64,000 bases of DNA. Source: Janthinobacterium saanense. GTDB lineage: Bacteria > Pseudomonadota > Gammaproteobacteria > Burkholderiales > Burkholderiaceae_D. Made by a program: the position numbers and the translations under genes. Shown one piece after another: positions 9,137 through 18,655 of the stretch (within the stretch, counting starts at the first letter, position 1; each line of letters starts with the position of its first letter). Location: positions 1 to 64,000 of the forward strand of contig NZ_JACHCI010000007.1 of the NCBI RefSeq assembly GCF_014200675.1, read 5' to 3'. The notes beneath the pieces were generated by a model. That model was not told the DNA's origin. It ran no database searches and saw nothing but the letters and a program-made list of their open reading frames with translations.

Positions 9137-9212
9137 GGGTCGTTAGCTCAGCTGGTAGAGCAGCGGACTTTTAATCCGTTGGTCGCAGGTTCGAATCCCG
9201 CACGGCCTACCA
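9137..9212 (+). tRNA. tRNA-Lys (anticodon UUU)
   Basis: A 76-base cloverleaf with encoded CCA. D arm GCTC/GAGC, anticodon stem CGGA/TCCG around loop CTTTTAA with anticodon TTT, and T loop TTCGAAT. The acceptor stem has two wobble pairs: the first base G pairs with T at position 72, and T4 faces G69. It has its own promoter and a strong terminator, so it is a single-gene transcript. Confidence 0.97.
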
Positions 9213-9230
9213 CGAATGCGCAGTATTAAA

Positions 9231-9257
9231 AAGCCAATCCACAGGATTGGCTTTTTT
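9231..9257. terminator. Bidirectional terminator between tRNA-Lys and the cytochrome gene
   Basis: Perfect stem AAGCCAATCC / GGATTGGCTT (9231-9240, 9244-9253) with a three-base loop. Six T follow on the plus strand (9252-9257), and an A run precedes it, so it can also end the leftward cytochrome transcript. Confidence 0.9.
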
Positions 9258-9315
9258 CATTTCCAGTGCCTGCAAGTCCCCTTACCAGGGAAGCTTGCAA
9301 GTGTTTCAGCCAAGA

Positions 9316-11376
9316 TTAATAACGCGCATCCTTGGGTTTGCCCCCTTTCGGCCAATCATGGATTTTTCCCGGGAAATCGGGACGCGGCATGTGCGTGAAA
9401 TACTCGGCCACGTCGACGGCGTCCTGGTCGGACAAGTTGCCCTGCCCCAAGGGAAATTTCTGGCCATGGCCCATCACCATATTGGCTTTGACGAAACCGG
9501 CCGCCGTGTAAGTCCTGGCCATGCCCGCGCCGATATTGAAGGAACGCTCGCCCCATAACGGCGGGAAGGCCAGCACACCATCGGCGCCCTTGACGCCTTC
9601 GCCATAGTCGCCATGACACACTGCACATTGCTGGGCGAAAATTTTCTTGCCGTTCACGGCATTGGGCGCCAGGCTACGGTCGATCCTGGCGATGCCGCGC
9701 CCTGGCACATTGTCGCCGGCCTGGGTGGCGCCCTTCATCCAGTCGATATACGCGACCATCGCTTGCATATCGGGCGTGCTCACCGGCAAGGGCGAACCGT
9801 GCATGGAACGCTTGAAGCAGCCATTGATGCGCTCCGCCAGGCTGATCACCCGCCCGGCGCGCGGCGCTTCCGATGGGAAAAACGCTGAAATGCCCAGGAA
9901 GGGCGAGCCCTTGGCTACCGTACCGCCGTTCAAGTGGCAACTGCTGCAGTTCAAGTCATTGCCCACATTTTTCGGCAAGCGGGCCCTGGTTTCCGTCATC
10001 AGCTGCATGCCGCGTATCAATTGCCCGGCGTTGGTCTCTGCCATCAAGGCAGCAAATCGGGGCGTAGAAAAATCGGAAGGCGCAGTCTTGAGCTTTAACT
10101 CCTTGCGTACCCTGGCAATCTGCGATGCGCTAACAGCCTCGCCCTGATTGCCCCAGTTGCTGCGCACAAAGCTGAGGATTTCCGCCAGCTCCACATTCGA
10201 CAGGCTGTCGTAGGCCGGCATGCCGAACGAGCGCGGCGAGTGCTGGGTGACGGCCGATTGCCAGCCCGTCAGCGCGATATGGATCAACGAAGTGGGATCT
10301 TTCGATTGCACGGAATGGTTTTGCGCCAGCGGCGGAAAGATATGCTCCACGCCGCGCCCATCGCGCCGGTGGCAGGTGGCGCAAAACTGCGTGTAGCCCA
10401 GACCTCCACGGGTGTTGTACAGCGCCGCCTCGGTGGCTTGCGCCACGACCAGCGGTTTTTTCGGCGCAGGGCCGCCAATCTTGTTCGGCGGCAAGCCATG
10501 CAGGTATTCCGCCAGCGCTGCCAGGTCGCCATCCGTAAAATACTGCGTGCTGTGCGTGATGACTTCCGTCATGCTGCCGGCCGCCGTGCCGAAACTGTTG
10601 CGCCCCGTCTTGAGCAGTTGCACGATGTCGTCAGGCGTCCACAGATTGCGCAAGTTGACGGCGTGCCAGGCATCAAAAGTAAACCCTGCCAGGTATTGAT
10701 ACCCCTTGGGACCATCTTGCCCCATGGTTTTTTCCTGGAAGGCCACGCCACGCGGCGTGTGGCAGGAACCGCAATGGCCCAGGCCCTGGGCCAGATAACT
10801 GCCGCGATTCCAGGTGGCCGATTGGCTGGCGTCCGGCTTGAATGGCTCATCCTTGAGGAACAGCGCATTCCAGAAGTACAAGCCCCAACGCATGCTGAAG
10901 GGCCACTTCATGTCATTGTCGCGGTTCTGTTGCACCACGGGCGCCACGCCAAGCTGCAAGTACAGGTACAGCGCCTGCATGTCCTCAGGCGTGATCCTGG
11001 CGTAGGACGGATATGGCATCGCCGGGTACAGATGGTGGCCATCGGCCGCCACGCCCTTGCGCATGGCACGATTGAATTGCTCGAAGGAATACTTGCCGAT
11101 GCCCGTCACCGGGTCGGGCGTGATATTGGTGCTGTAGATGGTGCCGAAAGGCGTCTTCAATGCCAGGCCGCCAGCCATGGCCGCGCCTTGTCCATTGGTA
11201 TGGCAGGCGAAACAATCGCCGAGGCGGGCCACATATGCGCCGCGCTTGATTTGCGCCGCATCAGGTGCGGCAGACCAGGCTGGCCCGGCAAAGCCCAGCA
11301 TGCCAAACAAGAGGAATGTGCAGAGAATGGTAAAAACAGTAAATAATGATGGTGCAGCAACTGACTTGGCGTTCAT
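9316..11376 (-). CDS. Pentaheme c-type cytochrome: AdhB-like triheme module fused to a TsdA-like diheme module
   Basis: Exported electron-transfer protein of 686 aa with signal peptide (cleavage near PAWSA). Five CXXCH heme sites are visible: CFACH (about residue 54), CGSCH (about 202), CATCH (about 332), CSSCH (about 477) and CAVCH (about 584). The first three and their spacing match the triheme cytochrome subunit of membrane alcohol/gluconate dehydrogenases. The last two, with ERINGCFKRSMHGSPLP between them (about residues 513-530), match thiosulfate dehydrogenase TsdA, where a cysteine in this motif is an axial heme ligand. AAAGGG lies six bases before the ATG at 11376; a longer start at 11412 is possible. 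No dehydrogenase partner is adjacent. The reaction catalysed is unknown; periplasmic electron transfer is likely. Confidence 0.85.
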   Translation of the reverse strand: MNAKSVAAPSLFTVFTILCTFLLFGMLGFAGPAWSAAPDAAQIKRGAYVARLGDCFACHTNGQGAAMAGGLALKTPFGTIYSTNITPDPVTGIGKYSFEQFNRAMRKGVAADGHHLYPAMPYPSYARITPEDMQALYLYLQLGVAPVVQQNRDNDMKWPFSMRWGLYFWNALFLKDEPFKPDASQSATWNRGSYLAQGLGHCGSCHTPRGVAFQEKTMGQDGPKGYQYLAGFTFDAWHAVNLRNLWTPDDIVQLLKTGRNSFGTAAGSMTEVITHSTQYFTDGDLAALAEYLHGLPPNKIGGPAPKKPLVVAQATEAALYNTRGGLGYTQFCATCHRRDGRGVEHIFPPLAQNHSVQSKDPTSLIHIALTGWQSAVTQHSPRSFGMPAYDSLSNVELAEILSFVRSNWGNQGEAVSASQIARVRKELKLKTAPSDFSTPRFAALMAETNAGQLIRGMQLMTETRARLPKNVGNDLNCSSCHLNGGTVAKGSPFLGISAFFPSEAPRAGRVISLAERINGCFKRSMHGSPLPVSTPDMQAMVAYIDWMKGATQAGDNVPGRGIARIDRSLAPNAVNGKKIFAQQCAVCHGDYGEGVKGADGVLAFPPLWGERSFNIGAGMARTYTAAGFVKANMVMGHGQKFPLGQGNLSDQDAVDVAEYFTHMPRPDFPGKIHDWPKGGKPKDARY

Positions 11377-11444
11377 CTTAACCCTTTTATTAACAGGGAT
11401 AAGTTTACGCATACAGGGCCAGTGCCGAAATAAGGTGTTTCATG

Positions 11445-11475
11445 TGGGTATCTAAGGCATTTCACCTAGATACCC
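11445..11475. promoter_or_regulatory. Inverted repeat upstream of the pentaheme cytochrome gene
   Basis: GGGTATCTA and TAGATACCC (9-base arms, 11446-11454 and 11467-11475) form a perfect dyad with a 12-base spacer, about 70 bases upstream of the cytochrome start. No T run follows. An operator is the simplest reading; the regulator is unknown. Confidence 0.45.
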
Positions 11476-11481
11476 CATAAA

Positions 11482-11511
11482 AAAATGCGGCCATACACAT
11501 GGCCGCATTTT
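11482..11511 (-). terminator. Terminator of the metallophosphoesterase gene
   Basis: Perfect 13-base inverted repeat (AAAATGCGGCCAT and its complement, loop ACAC), with the A/T ends giving a U run in either direction. It lies 18 bases past the stop at 11530. Confidence 0.88.
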
Positions 11512-11529
11512 CAGTACTGCACTAGAACA

Positions 11530-13689
11530 TCAGTTGAAACTCAGGCCCGTGGCATTGGCATTGCTCAATTTCTTGGCCTTGAAATCGATCACAAAATGAT
11601 CGCTGGGCTTGGCCGAACCGAGGCCTTTAAAAATGGCAAACACTTGCTTGAACTGCGACTGGAACAGCACGTTGACCGGGTTCTGGTCCGAAGGCAGGTC
11701 ACCGACCTTGATGATGGCCGCCGGATTGGCCGGGAAAGCGCCCATCAGCACCTTGTAGGCATTGACGCGGGTAGCCCCCATGTCGCGCAGGGCCAGTTCG
11801 CCTGCATACACGGTACGGTGGAAGTCGCCGTAGAACTCATACGCGGAAATCGCCGCAAAGTCGTCCAGCTTCAAGCCGGCCGCCGTGGCCAGCGCCGTGG
11901 CCTTGACGGTCGCTGCCGCCCAGTCCGCCGTCAACTGGCTTGCCGGCACCACCGTGCCGCTGGCCGTGCCCTTGGCTGCGCAATTGGCCGTCAAGGGCAG
12001 CACGCCGGGCACTTGCGCCAGTTGCGCCAGCGTCACCTGGGTTTGCAGCTGCGACAGGATCAGCATTTGCTTCGCATCGAGCGCCATGGCCGCTTCCTTC
12101 ATTTCACATGGCCAGTATTCATCCATGAAACGCAGGCGCGACAGTTCACCGAAATAGAAGCGCGTGAAGGCGCCATACGAAGTCGTGTCGAGCACGGCAC
12201 GGTTCCAGCGCTTCTTGATATCGTCTGCTTGCGTGCTGCCTTGCAGGTAATCGTATTCCACCTGGTAGTGCGGGAACAGCTCGTTGAAACGCGGCACCGA
12301 ATTCAGGGCGACGGTTTGCACGTCGACCGTATCGGCATCCTTGTAATTGACGATCTTGTAGGACGCGCCATACACGGCCAAGGATGGCGACTGCACGTTG
12401 ACCAGGTAATTGCCAGCGCTATCCTGGTAGTCGTTGGTGCCATTGAAATGCATGTGGCCGCCGATATGCAGGCGCAAGCCCGTGGCCGCCAGTGCCGCCG
12501 TGGTGGCTGATTCAGGCACGCGCGCCGTCTGGAAGGCGCCCGGCTTGAACACCGCTTTCATGGCGCCGGTCTGGTTCGCATAAAAATCCATGGTCGGATA
12601 ATGCGAGAAAGCCATCAGCTGCTTGCCCTGCGCCTTGGCGCGCTCGACCACCGACTTGATCCATTCCATCTGGTGTTTCTTATGCGTCAGCACCTTGTTC
12701 CAGCCTGCATTGCCGGCGCCATCGAAACCCTTGAACGATTTCGGATTGGCAGGATCGAAATTGCCGTTCGGAATGTACACATTGGCGTCGATCGACAACA
12801 GCCACAGGCCTTTCACCGGCTCCACCAGATAGCTGGCGTCGATGATGCTGCTGCACTTGGTGTACGCCTTGCCCAGCGCTTTTTCGCCGGCCGCCTTGTA
12901 GCTGCCGCCTTCGCCTTCGGCGCACATTTCAAACTGGCGGTTCTTCAGGTCGCCCTTCACCACGGCCGCGTCATAGCTGTATTTGTTATCGGCATACTGG
13001 CCGAACGGGGTTTCCCAATACAGGTCGTTCTTGTTCGGCATGAAGCCGAAATCGCCCAGCTTGCCGATCAGGCTTTCATAGCCCTGCTCTTTCAGCTGGT
13101 CGGTACAGACCACGGCAGGGTCTTTCGATTTGCAGGCTGCATTGCCGGTCGCATAGACCTTCTGTTCCTTGCCATCCTTGCTCAGGAAATCGTTCTTGCC
13201 CGCTTCGTCGTCGTCGTACGGCTCGTTAGGGTCGTGGTTGCCCGGCGCGATAAAGAAGCGCATGCCCTTGGCCTGGTATTCACGCAGGATATCATTGATG
13301 CCATCGATATTGATCGGCTGGGCATCATCGGAATAATCGCCAGGCAAGGCGACCATGCGGATGCCCTTGCCGTAGGCATCGTCGAGCGCCGAGCGGAAAG
13401 CGAAATAGTTTTCGTTGAACAGACGGGTCGACGTCAGTTGCGCATACATGGTGCGGATGGTCGCGTTCTTGCCATCCTTGGTCGGGATGCCGGCAAATTG
13501 CGCACTCTTGAAATCGCCATACACGTTTTCAAAGTGCACATCGGTCATGAAAGCAACGCTGGGATTGGCGGGCGCTACCGGCGGTGGCGGCGCCTCGTCG
13601 TTGTGGTGGCTGCTGCCGCAGCCAGCCAACAACGCGGCGAACACCAGCGCGCCCGCCGATACCGGGCGCAAGGGGAACTTCTCTATCAT
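11530..13689 (-). CDS. Calcineurin-like metallophosphoesterase lipoprotein
   Basis: Large (719 aa) exported lipoprotein: the N-terminus ends in the lipobox LLAGC (cysteine about residue 24). The phosphoesterase metal motifs follow in order: FMTDVHF (D-x-H, about residue 48), GDYSDD, APGNHDPN, SHYP and GGHMHFNG (GHxH, about 415). The dimetal site therefore looks complete. The last 250 residues are helical and not recognised. GGAGAG precedes the ATG by five bases. It is monocistronic, with its own terminator. Possible substrates are nucleotides or phosphodiesters in the periplasm or at the outer membrane; the substrate cannot be told from sequence. Confidence 0.85.
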   Translation of the reverse strand: MIEKFPLRPVSAGALVFAALLAGCGSSHHNDEAPPPPVAPANPSVAFMTDVHFENVYGDFKSAQFAGIPTKDGKNATIRTMYAQLTSTRLFNENYFAFRSALDDAYGKGIRMVALPGDYSDDAQPINIDGINDILREYQAKGMRFFIAPGNHDPNEPYDDDEAGKNDFLSKDGKEQKVYATGNAACKSKDPAVVCTDQLKEQGYESLIGKLGDFGFMPNKNDLYWETPFGQYADNKYSYDAAVVKGDLKNRQFEMCAEGEGGSYKAAGEKALGKAYTKCSSIIDASYLVEPVKGLWLLSIDANVYIPNGNFDPANPKSFKGFDGAGNAGWNKVLTHKKHQMEWIKSVVERAKAQGKQLMAFSHYPTMDFYANQTGAMKAVFKPGAFQTARVPESATTAALAATGLRLHIGGHMHFNGTNDYQDSAGNYLVNVQSPSLAVYGASYKIVNYKDADTVDVQTVALNSVPRFNELFPHYQVEYDYLQGSTQADDIKKRWNRAVLDTTSYGAFTRFYFGELSRLRFMDEYWPCEMKEAAMALDAKQMLILSQLQTQVTLAQLAQVPGVLPLTANCAAKGTASGTVVPASQLTADWAAATVKATALATAAGLKLDDFAAISAYEFYGDFHRTVYAGELALRDMGATRVNAYKVLMGAFPANPAAIIKVGDLPSDQNPVNVLFQSQFKQVFAIFKGLGSAKPSDHFVIDFKAKKLSNANATGLSFN

Positions 13690-13828
13690 GCATTCTCTCC
13701 AGAAAACCTGGCATGCTGGGCAAGCATGCCGGCCTGTTAATTTATAAGGAGGTGCAATAATGCCAATAGGAAATTACCTGTTGATGACATGACCATAACT
13801 TACAGAAGAAAAAACCGTTAAATACAAT

Positions 13829-14872
13829 TTAGGGCTGCAATAATTCTTCCAATTGCGCATTGCGCCGCGCTGTCAGCAGCGCCAGCCAGGTATCGGCAGA
13901 AACCGATGGGTAACGGATAGCGCCATAACGCAGCCAGGCATCGCGGTACACCAGCCACAAACGCTGGGTGGCGCGGATGCCGTCCTTGCTCACGGCGCCA
14001 GGGTAGTCCGCCTGCGTCTGCTTCATCACCTTGCCGTACAGCACGTTAAGCTGCTTGTCGAGCGCGGCCGCCCCCACCTTGCCCGGCTGCGGCAACTGGC
14101 CTTGCTCATACTGGCGCAAATCATGGGCCAGCAATTCCATCTGCTCCGTATGGGTGTTGATGGCAACAGAGGAACCGATGGTGCCGCCCAGGTCCATTTC
14201 GCGCGTCGCGTGGGAAGCTGAAAATTTGTCCGTCGCTTGCTGCAAGGCGTCCAGGGCAGCACGGGCGGCTGGCGGCAATGTGTTATTGAGCTTGCTGCTT
14301 GCTGCCACACGCACACGCTGCTTTTGCCGCGAATCAATGCCACTGCAGACACCGATCATGTAGCCGCTGGTAATGTCGTCGCACAAGTCGATCTCGCCAT
14401 GGGCACCACTGGCATTGAGCTTTTGCAGATGCGCGACACGGCCTTCCATCTCGGCCGGCGCGGCGTCGATGCTGCACGCATGCTTCAACGCCAGCGCCGG
14501 GTTGCGCGTGACGCCCAGTCCATTCTGGTACAACATCATCAGCACCGCACTATTCTTTTGCACAAAAGCACATTGCCGTACCGGCTGCCAATCGGCGGCC
14601 TTGGGGGCGGACATACTCTTGGTATCGTAATACATATCGATCGGCTCACAACGTTGCAAACCCGCCACGGCAGATGATGGCGGCAAGTCGGCCGCAGGCG
14701 GCGCAGCGTTGGCCACCTTCATGCACGCACCATACCAGGCCGACGACTCCGCCTGGCCGACGCCCATGGCGACCACATTCGGATAGGAAGACTGCGCCAT
14801 AGCTGACTGCGCGGCCAGCAAGGCGAACAGGCCCGGCAACAAAGACTTATTTGAAAATACATGAAGTGACAT
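13829..14872 (-). CDS. Exported LprI/DUF1311-like protein
   Basis: A 347-residue protein with a signal peptide (LLPGLFALLAAQSAMAQ) and six or more cysteines in the middle region. The C-terminal 80 residues (LNVLYGKVMKQTQADYP ... RATQRLWLVYRDAWLRYGA) match the pattern of the LprI/DUF1311 domain, some of whose members inhibit lysozyme. The reading frame stays open for 132 more codons upstream, overlapping the divergent S9 peptidase gene, but that extension is alanine-rich antisense of the neighbour; the signal peptide fixes the start at 14872. The central cysteine-rich part is not recognised. The function of this version is unknown. Confidence 0.72.
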   Translation of the reverse strand: MSLHVFSNKSLLPGLFALLAAQSAMAQSSYPNVVAMGVGQAESSAWYGACMKVANAAPPAADLPPSSAVAGLQRCEPIDMYYDTKSMSAPKAADWQPVRQCAFVQKNSAVLMMLYQNGLGVTRNPALALKHACSIDAAPAEMEGRVAHLQKLNASGAHGEIDLCDDITSGYMIGVCSGIDSRQKQRVRVAASSKLNNTLPPAARAALDALQQATDKFSASHATREMDLGGTIGSSVAINTHTEQMELLAHDLRQYEQGQLPQPGKVGAAALDKQLNVLYGKVMKQTQADYPGAVSKDGIRATQRLWLVYRDAWLRYGAIRYPSVSADTWLALLTARRNAQLEELLQP

Positions 14873-15059
14873 GGACGGTACGCGACGAAAAAAATGAAAG
14901 GCCGAGTGTAACGTAACAAACCACCGCAAGCCCGTCCGCATGACGGGCAAAACCAGCGGTAAATAACGGTTACGGGCGGCCATGGCAGCTTGGCATGCAA
15001 TGGATCGATGGGCAATAATGTTGCTCGCTATAACTTTTTCAATTCTTTGGACCACGCTC

Positions 15060-17219
15060 ATGACCTCTCCCCGTCTTCGCCGTTCCATCGGCTCCCTGCT
15101 GATCGCAGCGGCCTGCGCCTCGCTCGCCTGCGCCGCCGCCGCCCATGCTGCCGACACCACGGCTGCCGCGCCAGCCGCCGCTACCCAACAAGCCAGGCAC
15201 GCCATCACGCATGAAGACGTGTGGCTGATGAAAAGAGTCGGTGCGCCCATCGCCAGCCCGGACGGCAAGTGGGCCGTGTTTTCCGTGGTCGACAGCGCCT
15301 ACGACAGCAAGGAGCTATGGTCGGACCTGTGGCTCAAATCGCTGACGGACGAGAGCGCGCCGCGCCGCCTGACTTTCAGCAAGGGTGGCGAAAGCGCTGT
15401 CGCCTGGTCGCCAGACAGCCGCCAGCTGGTTTTCGTGGCCAAACGCGAAGGCGATGAGGCCGGCCAGATCTACCGCCTCGACGTGGCAGCCGGTGGCGAA
15501 GCCCAGCGTTTGACCTCGCTCACCCTGGGCGCGCGCATGCCGAAATGGAGCCCGGACGGCAAACAATTGCTGTTCATCAGCGACATCTATCCAGGTAACA
15601 AGACGGAAGCGGACGTCAAGCAAAGCGCGAAAGAGCGCAAGGAGCGCAAGTACAGCGCGCGCTCGTATGAAACGACGGCGCCCCGCTATTTCGATAAATG
15701 GCTGACGGACAAGCAGGTGCGCCTGTTTATCGTCGATGCCCAAGCAGATGCGACACCGCGCGATATTCTGTCGGGCTCGCAACTGGCGGCCTTGCCGGGC
15801 TTCGGCGGCGGCCAGGGCGATGAAGGACAAACGCTGGACGCGATCTGGACGCCGGACGGCAAGGGCGTGGTCTTCAATGCCGCCACCAACCGCGATGCGG
15901 CCCAGCGTGAAGCAATCCATTCGCAGCTGTACCTGGTGGCGGCAACAGGCGGCGAACCGCAGCGTTTGACGCAAGACCAGCACAGCTACAACAACCTGAA
16001 ATTTGCCGCCGATGGCAAGACGCTGTTCGCCCTGTCCGATGCCGATACGCCGGGCAAGGTTTACGACGTGAACCGCCTGGCCAGCTTCGCCTGGCCGCTG
16101 GTCAGCCCAGCGCCGACCATCCTGACGGCAAAACTGGACCGCTCGATCTCGCGTTATGTGCTGCCGGAAGGCGGCAAACGCATCCTCTTCAGCTACGAAC
16201 ACGCGGGCCTGGAAAAGCTGTACTCGATCGACGTCAAGGGCGGCGAAGTGCGCGACGAGCCATCATTGCCAACCGGCAGCATCAGCTCGCTGAGCAGTGG
16301 TGGCAAATCGCTGGTGGGCGTGTGGGAATCGAGCATCAACCCGCCGGAAATCTATGCCTTCAACGGCAAGCAACCGAAGCGTCTGACCTCGTTCAATACG
16401 GAAAAAGCCGACAAGATCGACTGGCAGGCGCCTGAACATTTCTGGTTCAAGACGGCCGATGGCCGCCAGATCCACAATATGATCGTCAAGCCCGCCAACT
16501 TTGACCCGAACAAGAAATACCCCTTGTTTACCGTCATCCACGGCGGCGCGGCCAGCATGTGGCGCGACCAGTTCGTGCTACGCTGGAACTACCACTTGCT
16601 GGCCAAGCCAGGCTATGTCGTGCTGCTGACGGACTACAAGGGCTCGACCGGTTACGGCGAGGAATTTGCCCGCTCCATTCAGTTCGATCCATTGAAGGGT
16701 CCGGGCGACGAGCTCAACCAGGGTGTCGATGAAGCGATCAAGAAATACCCGTTCATCGATGCAACGAAACTGGCTGCCGGCGGCGCCAGCTATGGCGGCC
16801 ATCTGGCCAACTGGCTGCAGGCAACCACCACGCGCTACAAGGCCATCGTGTCGCATGCGGGTGAAATGGACTTGATCATGCAGTGGGGCACCAGCGATGG
16901 CGGCTTTGGCCGTGAAACCAATGCCGGCGGTCCGGTCTGGTCCAACCTGCCCGTCTGGCGCGATCAAAGCCCGGTCATGCAAGCAGGCAATCACGAAAAA
17001 GGCACAGGTTTTACGACGCCTATTCTGATCACCGTGGGCGAACTGGACTACCGCGTGCCCGCCAACAATGCGCTGATGAACTTTGCCGTGCAACAGCGCC
17101 TGAACGTGCCGGCGAAACTGATCGTCTTCCCGGATGAAAACCACTGGATATTGAAGGGCGAGAACAGCCGCTTCTTCTATAATCAAGTGGAAGAGTGGCT
17201 GGCAAAATACCTGAAATAA
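15060..17219 (+). CDS. S9 family (prolyl oligopeptidase-type) peptidase
   Basis: Exported serine peptidase of 719 aa. A signal peptide (residues about 1-36) is followed by a beta-propeller region with TolB-like WSPDGK / WTPDGK repeats (residues about 60-420) and an alpha/beta hydrolase domain. The catalytic serine is in GGASYGGH (about residue 578), the aspartate in TVGELDYRVP and the histidine in DENHWILKGENS. This is the dipeptidyl-aminopeptidase/acylaminoacyl-peptidase type, acting on short peptides in the periplasm. I use the ATG at 15060, which gives a normal signal peptide; the frame is open further upstream. A bidirectional terminator follows. Confidence 0.9.
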   Translation: MTSPRLRRSIGSLLIAAACASLACAAAAHAADTTAAAPAAATQQARHAITHEDVWLMKRVGAPIASPDGKWAVFSVVDSAYDSKELWSDLWLKSLTDESAPRRLTFSKGGESAVAWSPDSRQLVFVAKREGDEAGQIYRLDVAAGGEAQRLTSLTLGARMPKWSPDGKQLLFISDIYPGNKTEADVKQSAKERKERKYSARSYETTAPRYFDKWLTDKQVRLFIVDAQADATPRDILSGSQLAALPGFGGGQGDEGQTLDAIWTPDGKGVVFNAATNRDAAQREAIHSQLYLVAATGGEPQRLTQDQHSYNNLKFAADGKTLFALSDADTPGKVYDVNRLASFAWPLVSPAPTILTAKLDRSISRYVLPEGGKRILFSYEHAGLEKLYSIDVKGGEVRDEPSLPTGSISSLSSGGKSLVGVWESSINPPEIYAFNGKQPKRLTSFNTEKADKIDWQAPEHFWFKTADGRQIHNMIVKPANFDPNKKYPLFTVIHGGAASMWRDQFVLRWNYHLLAKPGYVVLLTDYKGSTGYGEEFARSIQFDPLKGPGDELNQGVDEAIKKYPFIDATKLAAGGASYGGHLANWLQATTTRYKAIVSHAGEMDLIMQWGTSDGGFGRETNAGGPVWSNLPVWRDQSPVMQAGNHEKGTGFTTPILITVGELDYRVPANNALMNFAVQQRLNVPAKLIVFPDENHWILKGENSRFFYNQVEEWLAKYLK

Positions 17220-17236
17220 TCGCGTCGTTTCTCTCG

Positions 17237-17272
17237 AAAAGCCAGGCTCCGCTCACGCGGGCCTGGCTTTTT
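17237..17272. terminator. Bidirectional terminator between convergent S9 peptidase and MFS genes
   Basis: AAAAGCCAGGC (17237-17247) and GCCTGGCTTTT (17261-17271) pair perfectly, with T runs on both strands. It overlaps the end of the leftward MFS gene by design of its position at 17273. Confidence 0.88.
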
Positions 17273-18556
17273 TCATGCCGCCTGCACAGCAGCCTTCTGG
17301 CGCCGTATCGCCAGCACCAGCAAGGCGGCCAGCAGGCAGGCAGCGCCGGCGGCAAACAGGGCAGGATTGTAGGTCAGCATCAGGGTACGGATGCGGCCTG
17401 CGCCGTAGGCAGCCACGGCGGCGCCCAGTTGATGGCCGGCAAAGATCCAGCCAAACACCATGCCCGCCCTCTCCTTGCCAAAGGTGGCGCCCACCAGTTT
17501 CACGGTCGGCGGCACGGTGGCGATCCAGTCCAGGCCATAAAACATGGCGAACAGCGACAAACCGTACAGGGTGAATTCGGAATACGGCAGCCAGAACAGC
17601 GACAGGCCGCGCAAACCGTAATACCAGAACAGCAGCTTGCGGTTGTCATAACGGTCCGACAGCCAGCCCGACATGATAGTGCCGAACAGGTCGAAAGCAC
17701 CCATCATGGCCAGCACCGATGCGGCCGGCACGGCGGACAGGCCCGAGTCGCCGCACAGGGAAATGAAGTGGGTCTGTATCAGGCCATTGGTGCTCAGGCC
17801 GCAAATGAAGAAGGTGCCGAACAATATCCAGAAGGTGCGGTTCGTCGCCACGCTGCGCAAGACCAGAAATGGCGTGGCAAAGGTGATTTTTGGCCCTGGC
17901 GGCACGGCCAGCGGCGAGGTCGGATCGGCGCCGTAAGCGCGCAAGCCCACGTCTTGCGGCCGGTTGCGCATGCAAAAGAAGGCCAGCACGGCAACGATGG
18001 CGCAACTGGCGAAGATGGGCATCACGGCCAGGCGCCAGCCGAAATGTTCGATCAGCCAGGCGCCGACGGGCAGGAACAGCAGCTGGCCGGTGGCGGAACT
18101 GGCCGTCAGCACGCCGATCACCAGGCCGCGGTGGGTTTCAAACCAGCGATTGGCGACGACGGCGCTCAATACCAGGGCCGTCATGCCTGAGCCCACGCCC
18201 AGCAAGATGCCCCACAACACCACCAATTGCCAGAACTGCGTCATGCGGGTGGCCAGCAACATGCCGGCGGCGATCAGCGACAGCGCCACGCAGATGACGT
18301 TGCGCAAGCCAAAGCGTTCCATCAGGATGGCGGCAAACGGTCCCATCAATCCAAACAGTACGAAGCGCACGGCCAGCGCCGAGGAAATCTGCTCGGCATC
18401 CCAGCCGAACTCGCGGCTCAGCGGCTGCATCAGGGCACCAGGCAAGCCCAGCGCTGCCGACGATGTCAAGGCAGTTAAAAAGGTGATGATGACGATGACC
18501 CAGGCGAAATGTATCCCGCGCCGGTCCAGCCATTGTGATACGGGAAGGGAAAGCAT
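17273..18556 (-). CDS. MFS transporter
   Basis: Twelve-helix major facilitator of 427 aa. The loop between helices 2 and 3 reads GPFAAILMERFGLRNV, a recognisable MFS motif A variant, and the matching loop in the second half is GTIMSGWLSDRYDNRKL. The overall pattern resembles the monocarboxylate/oxalate-formate antiporter-like MFS group. No neighbouring enzyme or regulator hints at a substrate: the flanking genes are an S9 peptidase (convergent) and a BON-domain gene (same strand, separated by a terminator). It is an inner-membrane protein. Substrate unknown. Confidence 0.85.
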   Translation of the reverse strand: MLSLPVSQWLDRRGIHFAWVIVIITFLTALTSSAALGLPGALMQPLSREFGWDAEQISSALAVRFVLFGLMGPFAAILMERFGLRNVICVALSLIAAGMLLATRMTQFWQLVVLWGILLGVGSGMTALVLSAVVANRWFETHRGLVIGVLTASSATGQLLFLPVGAWLIEHFGWRLAVMPIFASCAIVAVLAFFCMRNRPQDVGLRAYGADPTSPLAVPPGPKITFATPFLVLRSVATNRTFWILFGTFFICGLSTNGLIQTHFISLCGDSGLSAVPAASVLAMMGAFDLFGTIMSGWLSDRYDNRKLLFWYYGLRGLSLFWLPYSEFTLYGLSLFAMFYGLDWIATVPPTVKLVGATFGKERAGMVFGWIFAGHQLGAAVAAYGAGRIRTLMLTYNPALFAAGAACLLAALLVLAIRRQKAAVQAA

Positions 18557-18655
18557 GCTGTCCTCATAAGAAAAATAAGATCGCCTGCTGGCGGTTTTTC
18601 CTCATGATATATGATGATCGTAATTTATACAATCGCGATGTTTTTCATGACAAAC

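Noticed and set aside
14873..15268. N-terminal extension of the LprI-like gene
   Set aside because: It overlaps the divergent S9 peptidase gene, and a normal signal peptide begins at 14872.
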